From contig CAADGT010000119.1 in NCBI GenBank assembly GCA_900696595.1, forward strand, positions 1 to 43,932: a stretch of 43,932 nt of DNA, written 5' to 3'. A program made the position numbers and the translations under genes. Below the pieces are notes generated by a model that was not told where the DNA came from, did no database searches, and was given only the letters and a program-made list of their open reading frames with translations. This DNA is from an uncultured Chloroflexota bacterium (GTDB taxonomy: Bacteria > Chloroflexota > Anaerolineae > Anaerolineales > Villigracilaceae). Shown here in pieces: positions 1 to 8,047 of this stretch; position 1 is the stretch's first letter, and each line of letters opens with the position of its first letter.

Positions 1-219
1 GACCAGGTTGAGTTTGCCCATCTCCTCCGCGGCGATTTGGGCGGGGTCCGGGGTCGGCGTCGGCTCGGGGGTGGGAGTCTGCGAGGGGGTGGGGGTGAAT
101 GTTACGGTTGGGGTTGCCGTCAAGGTGGCAGTCGCCTCGGGGGTGACTGTCACCTGCGGGGAAATCGAACACGCGGATAGGATGGAAGTAACAATGACGA
201 GAAACGAGATTTTCTTCAT
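1..219 (-). CDS. Thr/Pro-rich lipoprotein, N-terminal part (gene runs off the window)
   Basis: The 73 visible codons begin with a lipoprotein signal: basic MKK, a hydrophobic stretch, and the lipobox ILSAC with the lipidated Cys at residue 17. A low-complexity linker rich in TPTP and EPTPTP follows, then the start of a more ordinary domain (AAEEMGKLNLV) at the window edge. The mature protein would be anchored outside the membrane with the linker as a spacer. The function cannot be told because the C-terminal domain lies outside. A possible -10 box (TATACT on the minus strand, 268-273) lies about 50 nt upstream, but no good -35 is visible. The same signal-plus-linker design recurs in the lipoproteins at 20460, 29147 and 30077. 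Confidence 0.8.
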   Translation of the reverse strand, partial: MKKISFLVIVTSILSACSISPQVTVTPEATATLTATPTVTFTPTPSQTPTPEPTPTPDPAQIAAEEMGKLNLV

Positions 220-333
220 GACGGACTCCCTGAACAAAATCAAGCGAACGCGATGACCGGCAGGCGAAGTATAACAGGCGGAGCCGTCCGCGAATCCTTC
301 GACTGGGTTTCGACCTCAGGGCAGGTTCAGCCG

Positions 334-370
334 CGAATAACGAATACGGTCAGGCGCATTCGTTGATTCG
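334..370. repeat. Imperfect inverted repeat with heptad-like arms
   Basis: The arms CGAATAACGAATACG (334-348) and CGCATTCGTTGATTCG (355-370) pair with one bulge and a short loop. The arms are themselves built of roughly 7-nt units (CGAATAA, CGAATAC), like the hairpin at 7205-7246. It lies just past the stop of the YkgJ-like gene on the minus strand, so it could act as a 3' end structure, but no T-run follows. Confidence 0.55.
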
Positions 371-393
371 TTTTTCATTCGAGGACGGTTTTA

Positions 394-909
394 TTACGCC
401 TCGTAATCAACAAAATCATCCACCCCGAACATATCTTCATATCGCGCGAGCAAAACGGCGGTCTTCGCCGGAAACTCATTTTCCAAGCCTTTACCCGCCG
501 ACTCCAACCCCTCCTTGCGGGCGAGCAACCGCTCCCGAAAACTGACGGCGGGCGAATCGGGCAGGGACGCCTCGATCCCGCGGATCAAAGCAAGCGTTTC
601 TTCGATAACCGCCAATCCCTCCTGCAATGAAACGTCGCCTTCCTCCAACCGGCGGAATACTTTGCATTTATACCTCGCGCAACTCTTCGGGTATTCAGGG
701 AAGGTGTAAATTCTGCACGTCCCCTCCCACATCGGGCAGGGTTGTAAAAATCCGCGCTGGCGCGGGTCATCGCGAATGACAGCAATGCCCAGTTTTTCGA
801 TCACGTCGAGTTCGGAAGCGTTAAGCCGAACCCAGGAGAAGAGATGACCCGAGCAGCACAGTCCGCAGGCTTTGCACAAGGTTTGCAATTGAGGGTTAGT
901 CGATTCCAC
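394..909 (-). CDS. YkgJ-family cysteine-cluster (putative metal-binding) protein
   Basis: This is a 171-residue protein with the family signature near its N-terminus (LCKACGLCCSG), followed by CPMWEGTCRIY and PKSCARYKCKVF. These Cys residues are the conserved set of the YkgJ/CxxCxxCC family, which is thought to bind a zinc or iron-sulfur centre. The C-terminal half is helical and charged. Biochemical function in the family is poorly known. The start is GTG (907-909). The next in-frame Met is well inside the protein, so GTG is the sensible choice. It is not clearly in an operon: the upstream side is filled by repeats. Length is normal for the family. Confidence 0.8.
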   Translation of the reverse strand: MESTNPQLQTLCKACGLCCSGHLFSWVRLNASELDVIEKLGIAVIRDDPRQRGFLQPCPMWEGTCRIYTFPEYPKSCARYKCKVFRRLEEGDVSLQEGLAVIEETLALIRGIEASLPDSPAVSFRERLLARKEGLESAGKGLENEFPAKTAVLLARYEDMFGVDDFVDYEA

Positions 910-910
910 T

Positions 911-1118
911 GATTACCTTACACTTTCAAAATTGGGGCGCAGATGAACGCGGGTTTACGCTGATCAAAGAGAGAAAATCTGATTGCCTTACACTCTTAAA
1001 ATAGGACGCAGACGAGCGCAGAAAACGCGGATTCAAGGCATTTTTTTCGGGCGTTTTGCCAAAAAATCTGCGTTCATCCGCGTTTTCCGCGTCCTAAAAA
1101 CAAAGTGTAAGGTAATCA
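911..1118. repeat. Cluster of three copies of a dispersed ~60-70 bp repeat
   Basis: Two direct copies (911-980 and 981-1040) start GATTACCTTACACTTT and GATTGCCTTACACTCT, and continue into GACGCAGA-GA-CGC type sequence. A third copy (about 1060-1118) is inverted and ends AAAGTGTAAGGTAATC. The outer ends therefore form an inverted repeat of about 16 bp (911-926 with 1101-1116). Further copies are at 2669-2710 and 31728-31800. No gene is seen in this stretch. It lies between the YkgJ-like gene and the 3' end of the aldehyde dehydrogenase gene. Confidence 0.75.
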
Positions 1119-2639
1119 ATCGCCAAACTTGATCCCCTGCGCCAATGGAAGTTCCTTCGACCAGTTGATCGTGTTGGTCTGCCTGCGCATATAGACCTTC
1201 CACGCATCCGAGCCGGATTCGCGTCCGCCGCCGGTCTCCTTCTCGCCGCCGAACGCGCCGCCGATCTCCGCGCCCGACGTGCCAATGTTGACATTGGCAA
1301 TCCCGCAGTCCGAACCGCCCACGGAAAGGAAAGTCTCCGCCTCGCGCACCGAATCGGTGAATATCGCCGAGGAAAGCCCCTGCGGCACATCGTTGTGGAT
1401 GCGAAGCGCTTCTTCGATCGTTTCGTATTCAAGCAGGTAGAGAATCGGCGCAAAGGTTTCGGTCCTGACAATTTCGGTTTGCGCGGGCATCCTGATGATG
1501 GCGGGCGTTACAAAATTCGGTCCAAGTTCCGGGAGCATCTCCCCGCCGGTCAAGACCTCGCCGCCGTCCGCCTTCGCCTTGTTGACAGCGTCCATCATCT
1601 CTTCCACCGAGGTATTGACCACTAGCGGACCCATCAAGGTATCGGGCTGAAGCGGATCGCCGATGCGCACCTGTTTGTATGCGTTCACGAGGCGATTGGA
1701 CAACTCCCGCGCGACAGTTTTCTGCATGATGATGCGCCTTGTGGATGTACAACGCTGACCGGCTGTGCCAACCGCGCCGAACAAAATCGCGCGGGTCGCC
1801 ATATCCAGGTCGGCATTCGGCGTGACGATGATCGCATTATTGCCGCCGAGTTCGAGAATCGTTCTTCCAAAACGTCTCGCCACCGTCTCGGAAACATGCG
1901 TCCCGATGCTGGTCGAACCGGTGAACGAAACAAGGGGAATGCGTTTATCGTTCAACATCAACTCGCCCACATCCCGCCCCGAGCCGACCACAAGGTTGAA
2001 GATGCCGCTCAAGCCGTGATCCGCCATGACTTTGTTTGCGATATGAGTGACGGCAATCGCCGTCAACGGAGTGTACGAAGACGGCTTCCACATCACCGTG
2101 TCGCCGCAAATGGCGGCAAGCGCGGAATTCCACGACCAGACCGCGACAGGAAAATTGAACGCCGTCACCAGCCCCAGGATTCCCAATGGATGCCACTGTT
2201 CATACATTCGGTGCGCAGATCGCTCCGAATGCATACTCAGACCGTACAACATGCGGCTCTGCCCCACCGCGAAATCGCAGATGTCAATCATCTCCTGGAC
2301 TTCGCCCCACCCCTCGGCGCGGATCTTCCCCATCTCCACGGTGACGAGGTCTCCGAGAGGTTCCTTCAACTCGCGCAATGCATTCCCCAGGTCCCGGACA
2401 AGCTCGCCCCGTTTCGGCGCGGGGACATGCCTCCAATCGAGAAAAGCCTGATGCGCCGCCGAAGCGACCTTCTCATACGTCGCAGGCGTCGCCTGAATCA
2501 CCTTCGCGATCGCCTCGCCGGTCGTCGGGTTGTAGGAAATCAATTCCTTGCCGTTCTCATCCATCAACCAGCCATCCACGCCGGCGCATGCCCCGGCGTT
2601 AACGGGTTGAATCTTCAGTTTTTCGAGCAATGATTTCAT
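1116..2639 (-). CDS. ALDH7-type aldehyde dehydrogenase (aminoadipate semialdehyde / piperideine-6-carboxylate dehydrogenase-like)
   Basis: This is a 507-residue NAD(P)-dependent aldehyde dehydrogenase. Visible motifs are FNFP at 161-164, FTGSTSIG at 239-246, the general base Glu in LELGG at 263, and the nucleophile Cys297 in GTAGQRCTSTRR. The C-terminal run GGEKETGGGRESGSD followed by RRQTNTINW is characteristic of the ALDH7/antiquitin group, which oxidises alpha-aminoadipic semialdehyde and, in some members, betaine aldehyde. The start is set at ATG 2639 because GGAGAAACC lies just upstream. A longer frame to 2741 runs through the dispersed repeat and is judged spurious. It is the last gene on the strand of the formate dehydrogenase locus, 105 bp after it. 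Cotranscription is possible but not shown. The substrate is uncertain; a link to lysine- or choline-type compounds is inference. Confidence 0.88.
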   Translation of the reverse strand: MKSLLEKLKIQPVNAGACAGVDGWLMDENGKELISYNPTTGEAIAKVIQATPATYEKVASAAHQAFLDWRHVPAPKRGELVRDLGNALRELKEPLGDLVTVEMGKIRAEGWGEVQEMIDICDFAVGQSRMLYGLSMHSERSAHRMYEQWHPLGILGLVTAFNFPVAVWSWNSALAAICGDTVMWKPSSYTPLTAIAVTHIANKVMADHGLSGIFNLVVGSGRDVGELMLNDKRIPLVSFTGSTSIGTHVSETVARRFGRTILELGGNNAIIVTPNADLDMATRAILFGAVGTAGQRCTSTRRIIMQKTVARELSNRLVNAYKQVRIGDPLQPDTLMGPLVVNTSVEEMMDAVNKAKADGGEVLTGGEMLPELGPNFVTPAIIRMPAQTEIVRTETFAPILYLLEYETIEEALRIHNDVPQGLSSAIFTDSVREAETFLSVGGSDCGIANVNIGTSGAEIGGAFGGEKETGGGRESGSDAWKVYMRRQTNTINWSKELPLAQGIKFGD

Positions 2640-2668
2640 GAGGTTTCTCCAAAAGCGAGTTGAATTTT

Positions 2669-2710
2669 GATTACCTTGCGCTTTGTTTTTTGGACGAAAA
2701 CGCAGAAGAC
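2669..2710. repeat. Partial copy of the GATTACCTT dispersed repeat
   Basis: The sequence GATTACCTTGCGCTTTG followed by TTGGACGAAAACGCAG matches the start of the repeats at 911, 981 and 31728. It sits between the cysteine formate dehydrogenase and the aldehyde dehydrogenase, directly upstream of the latter's ribosome binding site. Confidence 0.6.
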
Positions 2711-2744
2711 GCTCGTCGCTTCGATTTAAATATTTTCGCAAGCC

Positions 2745-5030
2745 CTAATACCTGCCCCTTTTCACCTCAAATTCAGGGTTCGGCAAATCGTCCTCCCGCG
2801 CCGGAAAGACCTGCACGGCGCACGCTTTGAATTCGGGGATTTTCGCCTGCGGGTCGAGCGCGTCGTTGGTGAGCAAATTTGCGGCGGCTTCGTGAAAATG
2901 CCAGGGGATGAAAACCACGCCGACGGTGGTCTTCTCCGTCACGGTGGCGCGCAGGACGACTTCGCCGCGTCTGCTCTGGACTTTGACCGGGTCGCCGTTT
3001 CTGATTCCATGAATCTCCGCGTCGGCCGGATGAATCTCCACGCGGGCTTCGGGGTAGGTTTCGTTTAGCGCGGAGTTGCGCGTCATGGAACCGCCGTGCC
3101 AGTGTTCGAGCAGTCTTCCGGTGGTGAGGATGAAGGGATATTCGTCGTCCGGCTCTTCGCGCGCGGGGACGTAATCGAGCGGGTGAAATTTCCCTTTGCC
3201 GCGCGGGAAGGATTCGGTGAACAGCGTCGGCGTGCCGGGGTGATCGAGAGTCGGGACGGGGTAGATCAATCCCTCTTTTTCAATGCGTTCGTAGGTAATG
3301 CCCGCATAATCTTGATTCACGCTTCCCATCTCGCGCAGAATCTCTTCGGGGTGGGAATATGCCCAATGGGCGGTATCCAGCCCGAGGCGCGATTCGAGGC
3401 GCAGGGCTAAATCGCAGATGATCTGCCAGTCGGGGCGGGCGTTTCCTCGCGGCGGGTGCGCGGCGCGGACTCGTTGTACGCGGCGATCCGTATTTGAGAA
3501 CGTGCCGTCTTTTTCCGCAAATGGCGTGGCGGGCAGGAAGACATCCGCAAACGCGCCGGACTCGTTGATGAAAATATCCTGCGCGACGAGAAATTCCAGG
3601 CGCTGCATGTGTTTGCGCGTTTCGTTGAGGTTCGGTTCGGACATCATCGGGTTTTCGCCCATGATGTACAGCGCGCGGATCCCGCCTTCGTGGGCGTGAC
3701 TCAAAATTTCGGTGGTGGTGAGCCCGAGTTTGAGACTCAACCCGCCTGCTTCGATGTTCCAGCATTTTTCCCATTGGGCGCGGTTTTCGGGGTTGTCCAC
3801 GCGCATGTAGCCGGGGTAATGAAACGGCATCGCGCCCATGTCGCTGGCGCCCTGCACGTTGTTCTGTCCGCGCAGGGGGTTGAGCCCCGTGCCGTCGCGC
3901 CCGACATGGCCGGTGAGGAAGGCAAGGTGGATGATCGCCATGGCGCTGGCTGTGCCGTGCGAAAGTTGCGAGATGCCCATGCCCCAGTAAATGGCGGCGT
4001 TTCTGGCGTTGGCGTACAGACGCGCGGCTTTGCGAATGTCCTCGGCGGGGACGCCGGAAATTTCTTCGGCGTATTCGGGCGTGAATTTTTCGAGCGATTC
4101 GAGAAATTCGTCCAGGTTTTCTGTGCGGCTGTTGACGAATTCCCAGTTGACCAAATCTTCTTTCACGATGACATGCGCCATGGCCGAAAAAACGGGGACG
4201 TTCGTGCCGGGTTTGAGCGGCAGCCAGAGTTCAGCCATGTCCGCCAGGTCAATGCGGCGCGGGTCGGCGACGATCATCTTCGCGCCGTGTTTCATCACCG
4301 CTTCCTTCATCTGGAGCGCGATGATGGGATGATTTTCAGATGTGTTCGAGCCGGTGACGATGAACACGTCGTTCATTATGACCTGGCTTGCGGTGTTGCT
4401 CATGGCGGAGGAGCCGACGGCTTGCTGAAGCGCGACCACCGAACCGGCATGGCACAGGCGCGTGCAATGATCCACGTTGTTGGTGCGGAAGATGGCGCGG
4501 TACATTTTTTGCAGGAGGTAGTTGTCTTCGTTGGTGGCTTTGGCGCAGCAATAGACCGCCATCGCGTCCGAGCCGTCGCGCTTGTAGATGCGGGTCAGGT
4601 TGTCGGCGACGATGTTTAGGGCGGTCTCCCAGTCGGTTTCGACCCAGTCCCAGGAAGACAATAGATGACTAGAGACTGGATGACTAGTGGTTTCACCATT
4701 CTCTATTCTCTGCTCTCCAGTCTCTTTCCGTTCACTAATCTCAAATCTCTGTTCTCTATTCTCCGGTCTTGGTTTTCCTTCCAACAAATACCTTCTCGCC
4801 AACGGCGTTGTGACGCGTTTGGAGTGATAGACGAAGTCGTAGCCGAAGCGCCCTTTGACGCACAGGTTTCCGCGGTTGACGGGCGCGTCGAACGGCGAGG
4901 TGACTTTGAAGATGAAGTCGTCTTTGACGTGCAGTTGGAGGTTGCAACCCACCCCGCAATATGGGCAGGTGGTCGAGACTGTCCTGTCTGCGACCACCCG
5001 ATTGGGATTAAGCGGAACAACGGCTCTCAT
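2745..5030 (-). CDS. fdhA: Formate dehydrogenase catalytic subunit, cysteine form
   Basis: This is a 761-residue molybdopterin (Mo or W bis-MGD) oxidoreductase that should oxidise formate to CO2. The N-terminal [4Fe-4S] site is Cys22, Cys25, Cys29 and Cys57 (CPYCGVGC, NLCVKGRFG). The metal ligand is Cys193 in VDHCTRLCHAGS, at the position held by selenocysteine in its upstream paralogue, followed by the His expected in formate dehydrogenases. Cofactor-binding segments GRDGTGLNPLRGQNNVQGASDMG, GENPMMSEP and the C-terminal domain (TTGRLLEHWHGGSMTR) are intact. Residues about 85-127 are an insertion encoded by a heptad-repeat array (4656-4772) that keeps the frame. The ATG at 5030 has GAAGGAG upstream. 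It follows the Sec paralogue by 67 bp on the same strand and probably shares its electron-transfer subunits. Confidence 0.93.
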   Translation of the reverse strand: MRAVVPLNPNRVVADRTVSTTCPYCGVGCNLQLHVKDDFIFKVTSPFDAPVNRGNLCVKGRFGYDFVYHSKRVTTPLARRYLLEGKPRPENREQRFEISERKETGEQRIENGETTSHPVSSHLLSSWDWVETDWETALNIVADNLTRIYKRDGSDAMAVYCCAKATNEDNYLLQKMYRAIFRTNNVDHCTRLCHAGSVVALQQAVGSSAMSNTASQVIMNDVFIVTGSNTSENHPIIALQMKEAVMKHGAKMIVADPRRIDLADMAELWLPLKPGTNVPVFSAMAHVIVKEDLVNWEFVNSRTENLDEFLESLEKFTPEYAEEISGVPAEDIRKAARLYANARNAAIYWGMGISQLSHGTASAMAIIHLAFLTGHVGRDGTGLNPLRGQNNVQGASDMGAMPFHYPGYMRVDNPENRAQWEKCWNIEAGGLSLKLGLTTTEILSHAHEGGIRALYIMGENPMMSEPNLNETRKHMQRLEFLVAQDIFINESGAFADVFLPATPFAEKDGTFSNTDRRVQRVRAAHPPRGNARPDWQIICDLALRLESRLGLDTAHWAYSHPEEILREMGSVNQDYAGITYERIEKEGLIYPVPTLDHPGTPTLFTESFPRGKGKFHPLDYVPAREEPDDEYPFILTTGRLLEHWHGGSMTRNSALNETYPEARVEIHPADAEIHGIRNGDPVKVQSRRGEVVLRATVTEKTTVGVVFIPWHFHEAAANLLTNDALDPQAKIPEFKACAVQVFPAREDDLPNPEFEVKRGRY
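4656..4772. repeat. Heptad-type degenerate repeat array inside fdhA
   Basis: Consecutive units such as ATTCTCT, ATTCTCT, GCTCTCC, AGTCTCT and later CTCTGTT, CTCTATT and CTCCGGT are 7 nt long. The left part has GATGACTA and GAGACTG. The region replaces nothing visible in the paralogue: it encodes about 40 extra low-complexity residues (Glu/Arg/Ser-rich) between the iron-sulfur domain and the rest of the enzyme, with no stop and no frameshift. Confidence 0.75.
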
Positions 5031-5071
5031 AGGAATACTCCTTCAACCAATAAAGAACGCCCGATGCGGAG

Positions 5072-5097
5072 TGCAAACTGAAGTTTGCAGTACCGTA
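5072..5097. repeat. Palindromic intergenic repeat, GCAAACT family, copy 1
   Basis: TGCAAACT-GA-AGTTTGCA (5072-5089) is an 8-bp inverted repeat, followed by GTACC. It matches the copies at 37967 and 39473, including the flanking GTAC. It occupies the gap between the Sec and Cys formate dehydrogenase genes and would form a hairpin in the shared transcript. Confidence 0.65.
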
Positions 5098-7188
5098 TTA
5101 TATCCGCTCGATTTTCACCGCGCTGACTTTGTATTCGGGAATCTTCGCGACCGGGTCCACGGCGTCGCCCGTTAATGCGTTGGCGGGAACTTCGGCGAAG
5201 TGGAAGTTCATGAAGACCATGCCGCGCGGAAGTTTATCCGTCAGGCGGGCTTTGCCGGTCGCTTCGCCGCGCCGGGATGCGACGCGGATCATTTCGCCGC
5301 TGGCAATGCCCAGCCTTTCGCCGTCCGCATCGTTGATTTGAATCTCGCCCTCCGGCACGACCCAGTCGAGTCCCTCCGAGCGGCGGCTCATCGTCCCGCC
5401 GTGCCAGTGTTGCAAAATGCGCCCAGTGTTGAGCGTGAAGGGATATTCGGAGTCGGGATTCTCCATCGGCTCGCGGAAGACCAGCGGGGTGAATTTGCCG
5501 AGTCCGCGCGTGAATTTTTCTTTATGCAGAATCGGCGTGCCGGGGTGATCGGCCGCCGGGCAGGGCCATTGGATTCCGCGTGGATCAAGCCGCTCGTGGC
5601 TGATTCCAGCCAGGGAGGGAGTCAGAGCCGCGATCTCGTCCCACACGGCGGCGGCATCGGCGTAGTTCCAATCCGAGACGGGGCGAATCGCATCCGAAGA
5701 ATTTTTTGCATCCGCGCGGCTGAGGCGTTGTCCGAGGTCGCAGATGATGTCCAGATCGCGCCGCGCGTCGCCGCGAACCGGCAACGCCGCGCGCACAAGT
5801 TGCACGCGCCGCTCGGTGTTGGTGAACGTGCCTTCCTTCTCGGCGAAACTGACTCCGGGCAATACCACATGCGCCAGTTGCGCGGTCTCGTTCAGGAAGA
5901 TGTCCTGCGCGACGAGGAATTCGATTTTCTCCAGCGCCTCTTTCACATGGTTTGTGTTCGGGTCGGAGAGCATCGGGTTTTCGCCCAGGATGTATAGCGC
6001 CTTGATGCGCCCGTCGAGGACGCCGTTCATCATCTCTGTGACGGTCAACCCCGGCTTGGACGGAATCTTCACGCTCGTCTGCCAGGCGTTCTCGAATTTT
6101 GCGCGCGCATTTTCATCCGCCACCTGTTGATAGCCGGTCAGCACATTTGGCAGTCCGCCCATGTCGCACGCGCCCTGCACGTTATTCTGTCCGCGCAACG
6201 GGTTGACTCCCGAACCGGGCTTGCCAAAATTTCCGGTGAGGAGCGCGAGATTCGCAAGCGCCTGGACGTTATCCACGCCGTGCGAGGATTGCGTGATGCC
6301 CATTGCCCAAAAAATGGCCGCGCTTCCTGCCTGACTGTAAACCTGCGCGGCTTCTTCGATCATTTCCGCCGGGACGCCTGTCACATCCTCGCCCCACTGC
6401 GGCGTGGATTCTTTGACGGCCTCCCTCAGCGCGTCGAAGTTTTCCGTCCTCGCGGCGATGAATTCCTCTTTCGCCCATCCGCGCCCGATGATGACATGCG
6501 CCATCGAGTTCAGCAAAGCCACGTCCGTGCCGGAGCGCGGGCGCAGGTGCAGGGTTGCAAAGTCGGCCAGTTCGATCTCGCGCGGGTCAATCAGAATCAA
6601 TTTTGCGCCGCGCTGTCGAACCGCTTTTTTCATCTCCAGGCTGATGACCGGATGCGCCTCGGTGGTGTTGCTGCCGGTGACGAGCAGAACTTCCGCGAGA
6701 TGAATGTCGGCGATGGAGTTGGTCATCGCGCCCGAGCCCAGGGTGGCCGCCAGACCGGCGACGGAACTGGAGTGTCAGAGCCGCGCGCAGTGATCGACGT
6801 TGTTCGTGCCGATCAATCCGCGCGCAACCTTTTGCAGGAGATAGTTTTCCTCGTTCGTGCATTTTGCCGAAAGCAAAAAGCCGATGGAGTCGGGTCCGTA
6901 TTTGTCGCGGATTTCGAGCAGCCGTTCCGCGACATGACCCAGCGCCCCGTCCCATTTTGCGGGGGCGAGTTCGCCGTCCTTCCTCATCAACGGTTTCGTC
7001 AGCCTGTCTTTTGAATGGATGAAGTCATAACCGAAGCGTCCCTTCACGCACAGGTTGCCGTGATTGGCGGGCGCGTCGAACGGCGACGTGACGCGATAGA
7101 CGACGTTTTCCTTGATGTGCAGGTTGAGCGTACAGCCCACGCCGCAGTAGGGGCAGGTGGTGGCGACAATTCGGTCGGGTTTGATCAT
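5098..7188 (-). CDS. fdhA: Formate dehydrogenase catalytic subunit, selenocysteine form (in-frame UGA)
   Basis: This is one gene of 697 codons read through a UGA at 6775-6777, giving 696 residues with Sec138. The N-terminal [4Fe-4S] site is Cys12, Cys15, Cys19 and Cys47. The active-site segment reads NNVDHCARL-Sec-HSSSVAGL, which matches the Sec-His pair of E. coli FdhF. Downstream, the molybdopterin-binding segments (GSGVNPLRGQNNVQGACDMG, GENPMLSDP, NTGRILQHWHGGTMSR) are all intact, so the UGA is not decay. A hairpin fitting a bacterial SECIS follows 12 nt later. The ATG at 7188 has GGAG six bases upstream; a TTG at 7194 is less likely. It is preceded by the HoxU-like and NuoEF-like subunits, so the enzyme is probably a soluble NAD-reducing (or electron-bifurcating) complex. 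It needs SelA, SelB, SelC and SelD from elsewhere. Confidence 0.93.
6746..6762 (-). promoter_or_regulatory. SECIS hairpin of the Sec formate dehydrogenase
   Basis: On the mRNA strand, GUCGCC-GGUCU-GGCGGC forms a six-base stem (one G-U pair) with a GGUCU loop, starting 12 nt after the UGA. The GGUCU apical loop at this distance is what SelB recognises in E. coli fdhF. The residues it encodes (VAGLA) are also conserved, so the signal is embedded in coding sequence. Confidence 0.88.
6775..6777 (-). other. UGA selenocysteine codon
   Basis: The codon lies between CARL and HSSSVAGL, exactly where the paralogue at 2745-5030 has Cys193. Both flanks stay in one frame for the whole length of the enzyme. 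Confidence 0.92.
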
Positions 7189-7204
7189 GTGCAACTCCAG
7201 TGCG

Positions 7205-7246
7205 CAATGCGTAATTCGTTCCTTACGGATCGCGCATTACGAATTA
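7205..7246. repeat. Inverted repeat of CGTAATTCG type at a gene end
   Basis: GCGTAATTCGT (about 7209-7219) and ACGAATTACG (about 7239-7249) are reverse complements, and the interior reads in 7-nt units (minus strand TCGTAAT, TCGTAAT, GCGCGAT, CCGTAAG). The TAA stop of the HoxU-like gene (7244-7246) lies inside one of these units. It fills the gap before the Sec formate dehydrogenase. Confidence 0.6.
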
Positions 7247-7930
7247 CGATTTTCTTCTCTTCCTTCCGGTATTCATCACGCTGATTTCTTCTGCGCTGAC
7301 GCCCTGCTCCAACAAATACTGGCGTTTTGGTTTCAGCGCGCCGGTGGGACAGACTCCCACGCATTGACCGCATAGCACGCAGGTCGTTTCGGGAATGGGC
7401 TTGTCGAAGAATGTGCCGATCTGGGTTTTGAATCCGCGCCCATCGAAATTGATGGCGTAGGTGTATTGCGCGTCCTCGGCGCAGACTTGCACGCAGCGCC
7501 AGCACAGCAGGCATTTCGAGTAGTCGCGGATGTACATCGGGTTGTCGTCCTTGACTTCCGACTCGCGCCGCGCCGCGTCCGGGAAGCGTTCCGCGCTTGC
7601 GCCGTATTCGTCCATCATCGCCAGGACTTCGGGCGCGTCGGACAGGTCCATGGTGGAGGCGAGCAGTTCCAAAATCGTCCTGCGGGCGCGGATAACTCTC
7701 TCGCTTCGCGTCTGGACCTTCATATCCTTCCCGGCTTTGACGATGCACGCAGGCTGGAGCAGTCGCACCCCCTCGATCTCGACCACGCACATGCGGCACA
7801 AGCCGTTCGCCGTCGTCGCCGCGTGCCAGCAGATGGTGGGGATGTCAATTCCATTTTCGCGCGCGGCTTCGAGGATCGTCTTGCCGTCCTCGATGGTTAT
7901 TTCTTTTCCGTCAACAATCAGCGTGAACAT
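7244..7930 (-). CDS. HoxU/NuoG-N-terminal-like iron-sulfur subunit of the formate dehydrogenase complex
   Basis: This is a 228-residue electron-transfer protein. Residues 1-75 are a plant-type [2Fe-2S] ferredoxin domain with Cys34, Cys45, Cys48 and Cys62. Residues 135-200 hold two [4Fe-4S] motifs, Cys140-143-146-150 and Cys184-187-190-194. The stretch between them, where NuoG and HoxU have the His-Cys3 cluster, reads [16 protein letters not shown] and lacks those ligands, so that cluster is probably absent. It should carry electrons between the FMN subunit and the catalytic FdhA. In many NAD-linked formate dehydrogenases this segment is fused to the N-terminus of FdhA; here it is separate. 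A GAGG ribosome binding site precedes the ATG at 7930. It lies between the NuoEF fusion and the Sec FdhA. Confidence 0.9.
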   Translation of the reverse strand: MFTLIVDGKEITIEDGKTILEAARENGIDIPTICWHAATTANGLCRMCVVEIEGVRLLQPACIVKAGKDMKVQTRSERVIRARRTILELLASTMDLSDAPEVLAMMDEYGASAERFPDAARRESEVKDDNPMYIRDYSKCLLCWRCVQVCAEDAQYTYAINFDGRGFKTQIGTFFDKPIPETTCVLCGQCVGVCPTGALKPKRQYLLEQGVSAEEISVMNTGRKRRKS

Positions 7931-7983
7931 AAAACCTCATATGGGCAGTTGCGACAAACAGGGGGAACAACGAAGTAAAATTT

Positions 7984-8047
7984 CATCCTTCATCCTTCAT
8001 CATTCGTCCTTCATCCTTCATCCTTCATCCTTCATCCTTCATCCTTG
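7984..8047. repeat. Tandem heptad array (ATCCTTC)
   Basis: The 7-nt unit ATCCTTC is repeated about nine times with a few variants (ATCATTC, GTCCTTC). On the minus strand it reads GGATGAA, and the TGA stop of the NuoEF fusion (8039-8041) is part of the first unit. The array fills most of the 108-bp gap before the HoxU-like gene. Confidence 0.9.

Noticed and set aside
1896-2633. Plus-strand frame of 245 residues opposite the aldehyde dehydrogenase
   Set aside because: Antisense shadow of a conserved enzyme, with Arg/His-rich composition and no motif.
2640-2741. N-terminal extension of the aldehyde dehydrogenase
   Set aside because: It is encoded by the dispersed repeat at 2669-2710, while ATG 2639 has a proper ribosome binding site.
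3609-4619. Long plus-strand frame of 336 residues opposite fdhA
   Set aside because: It is a shadow of a well-supported gene in GC-rich sequence; its product has no recognisable motif.
5098-7194. Two separate or broken formate dehydrogenase genes (5098-6726 and 6775-7194)
   Set aside because: The gap is a single UGA at the known Sec position with a fitting SECIS hairpin, and all other motifs are intact in one frame.
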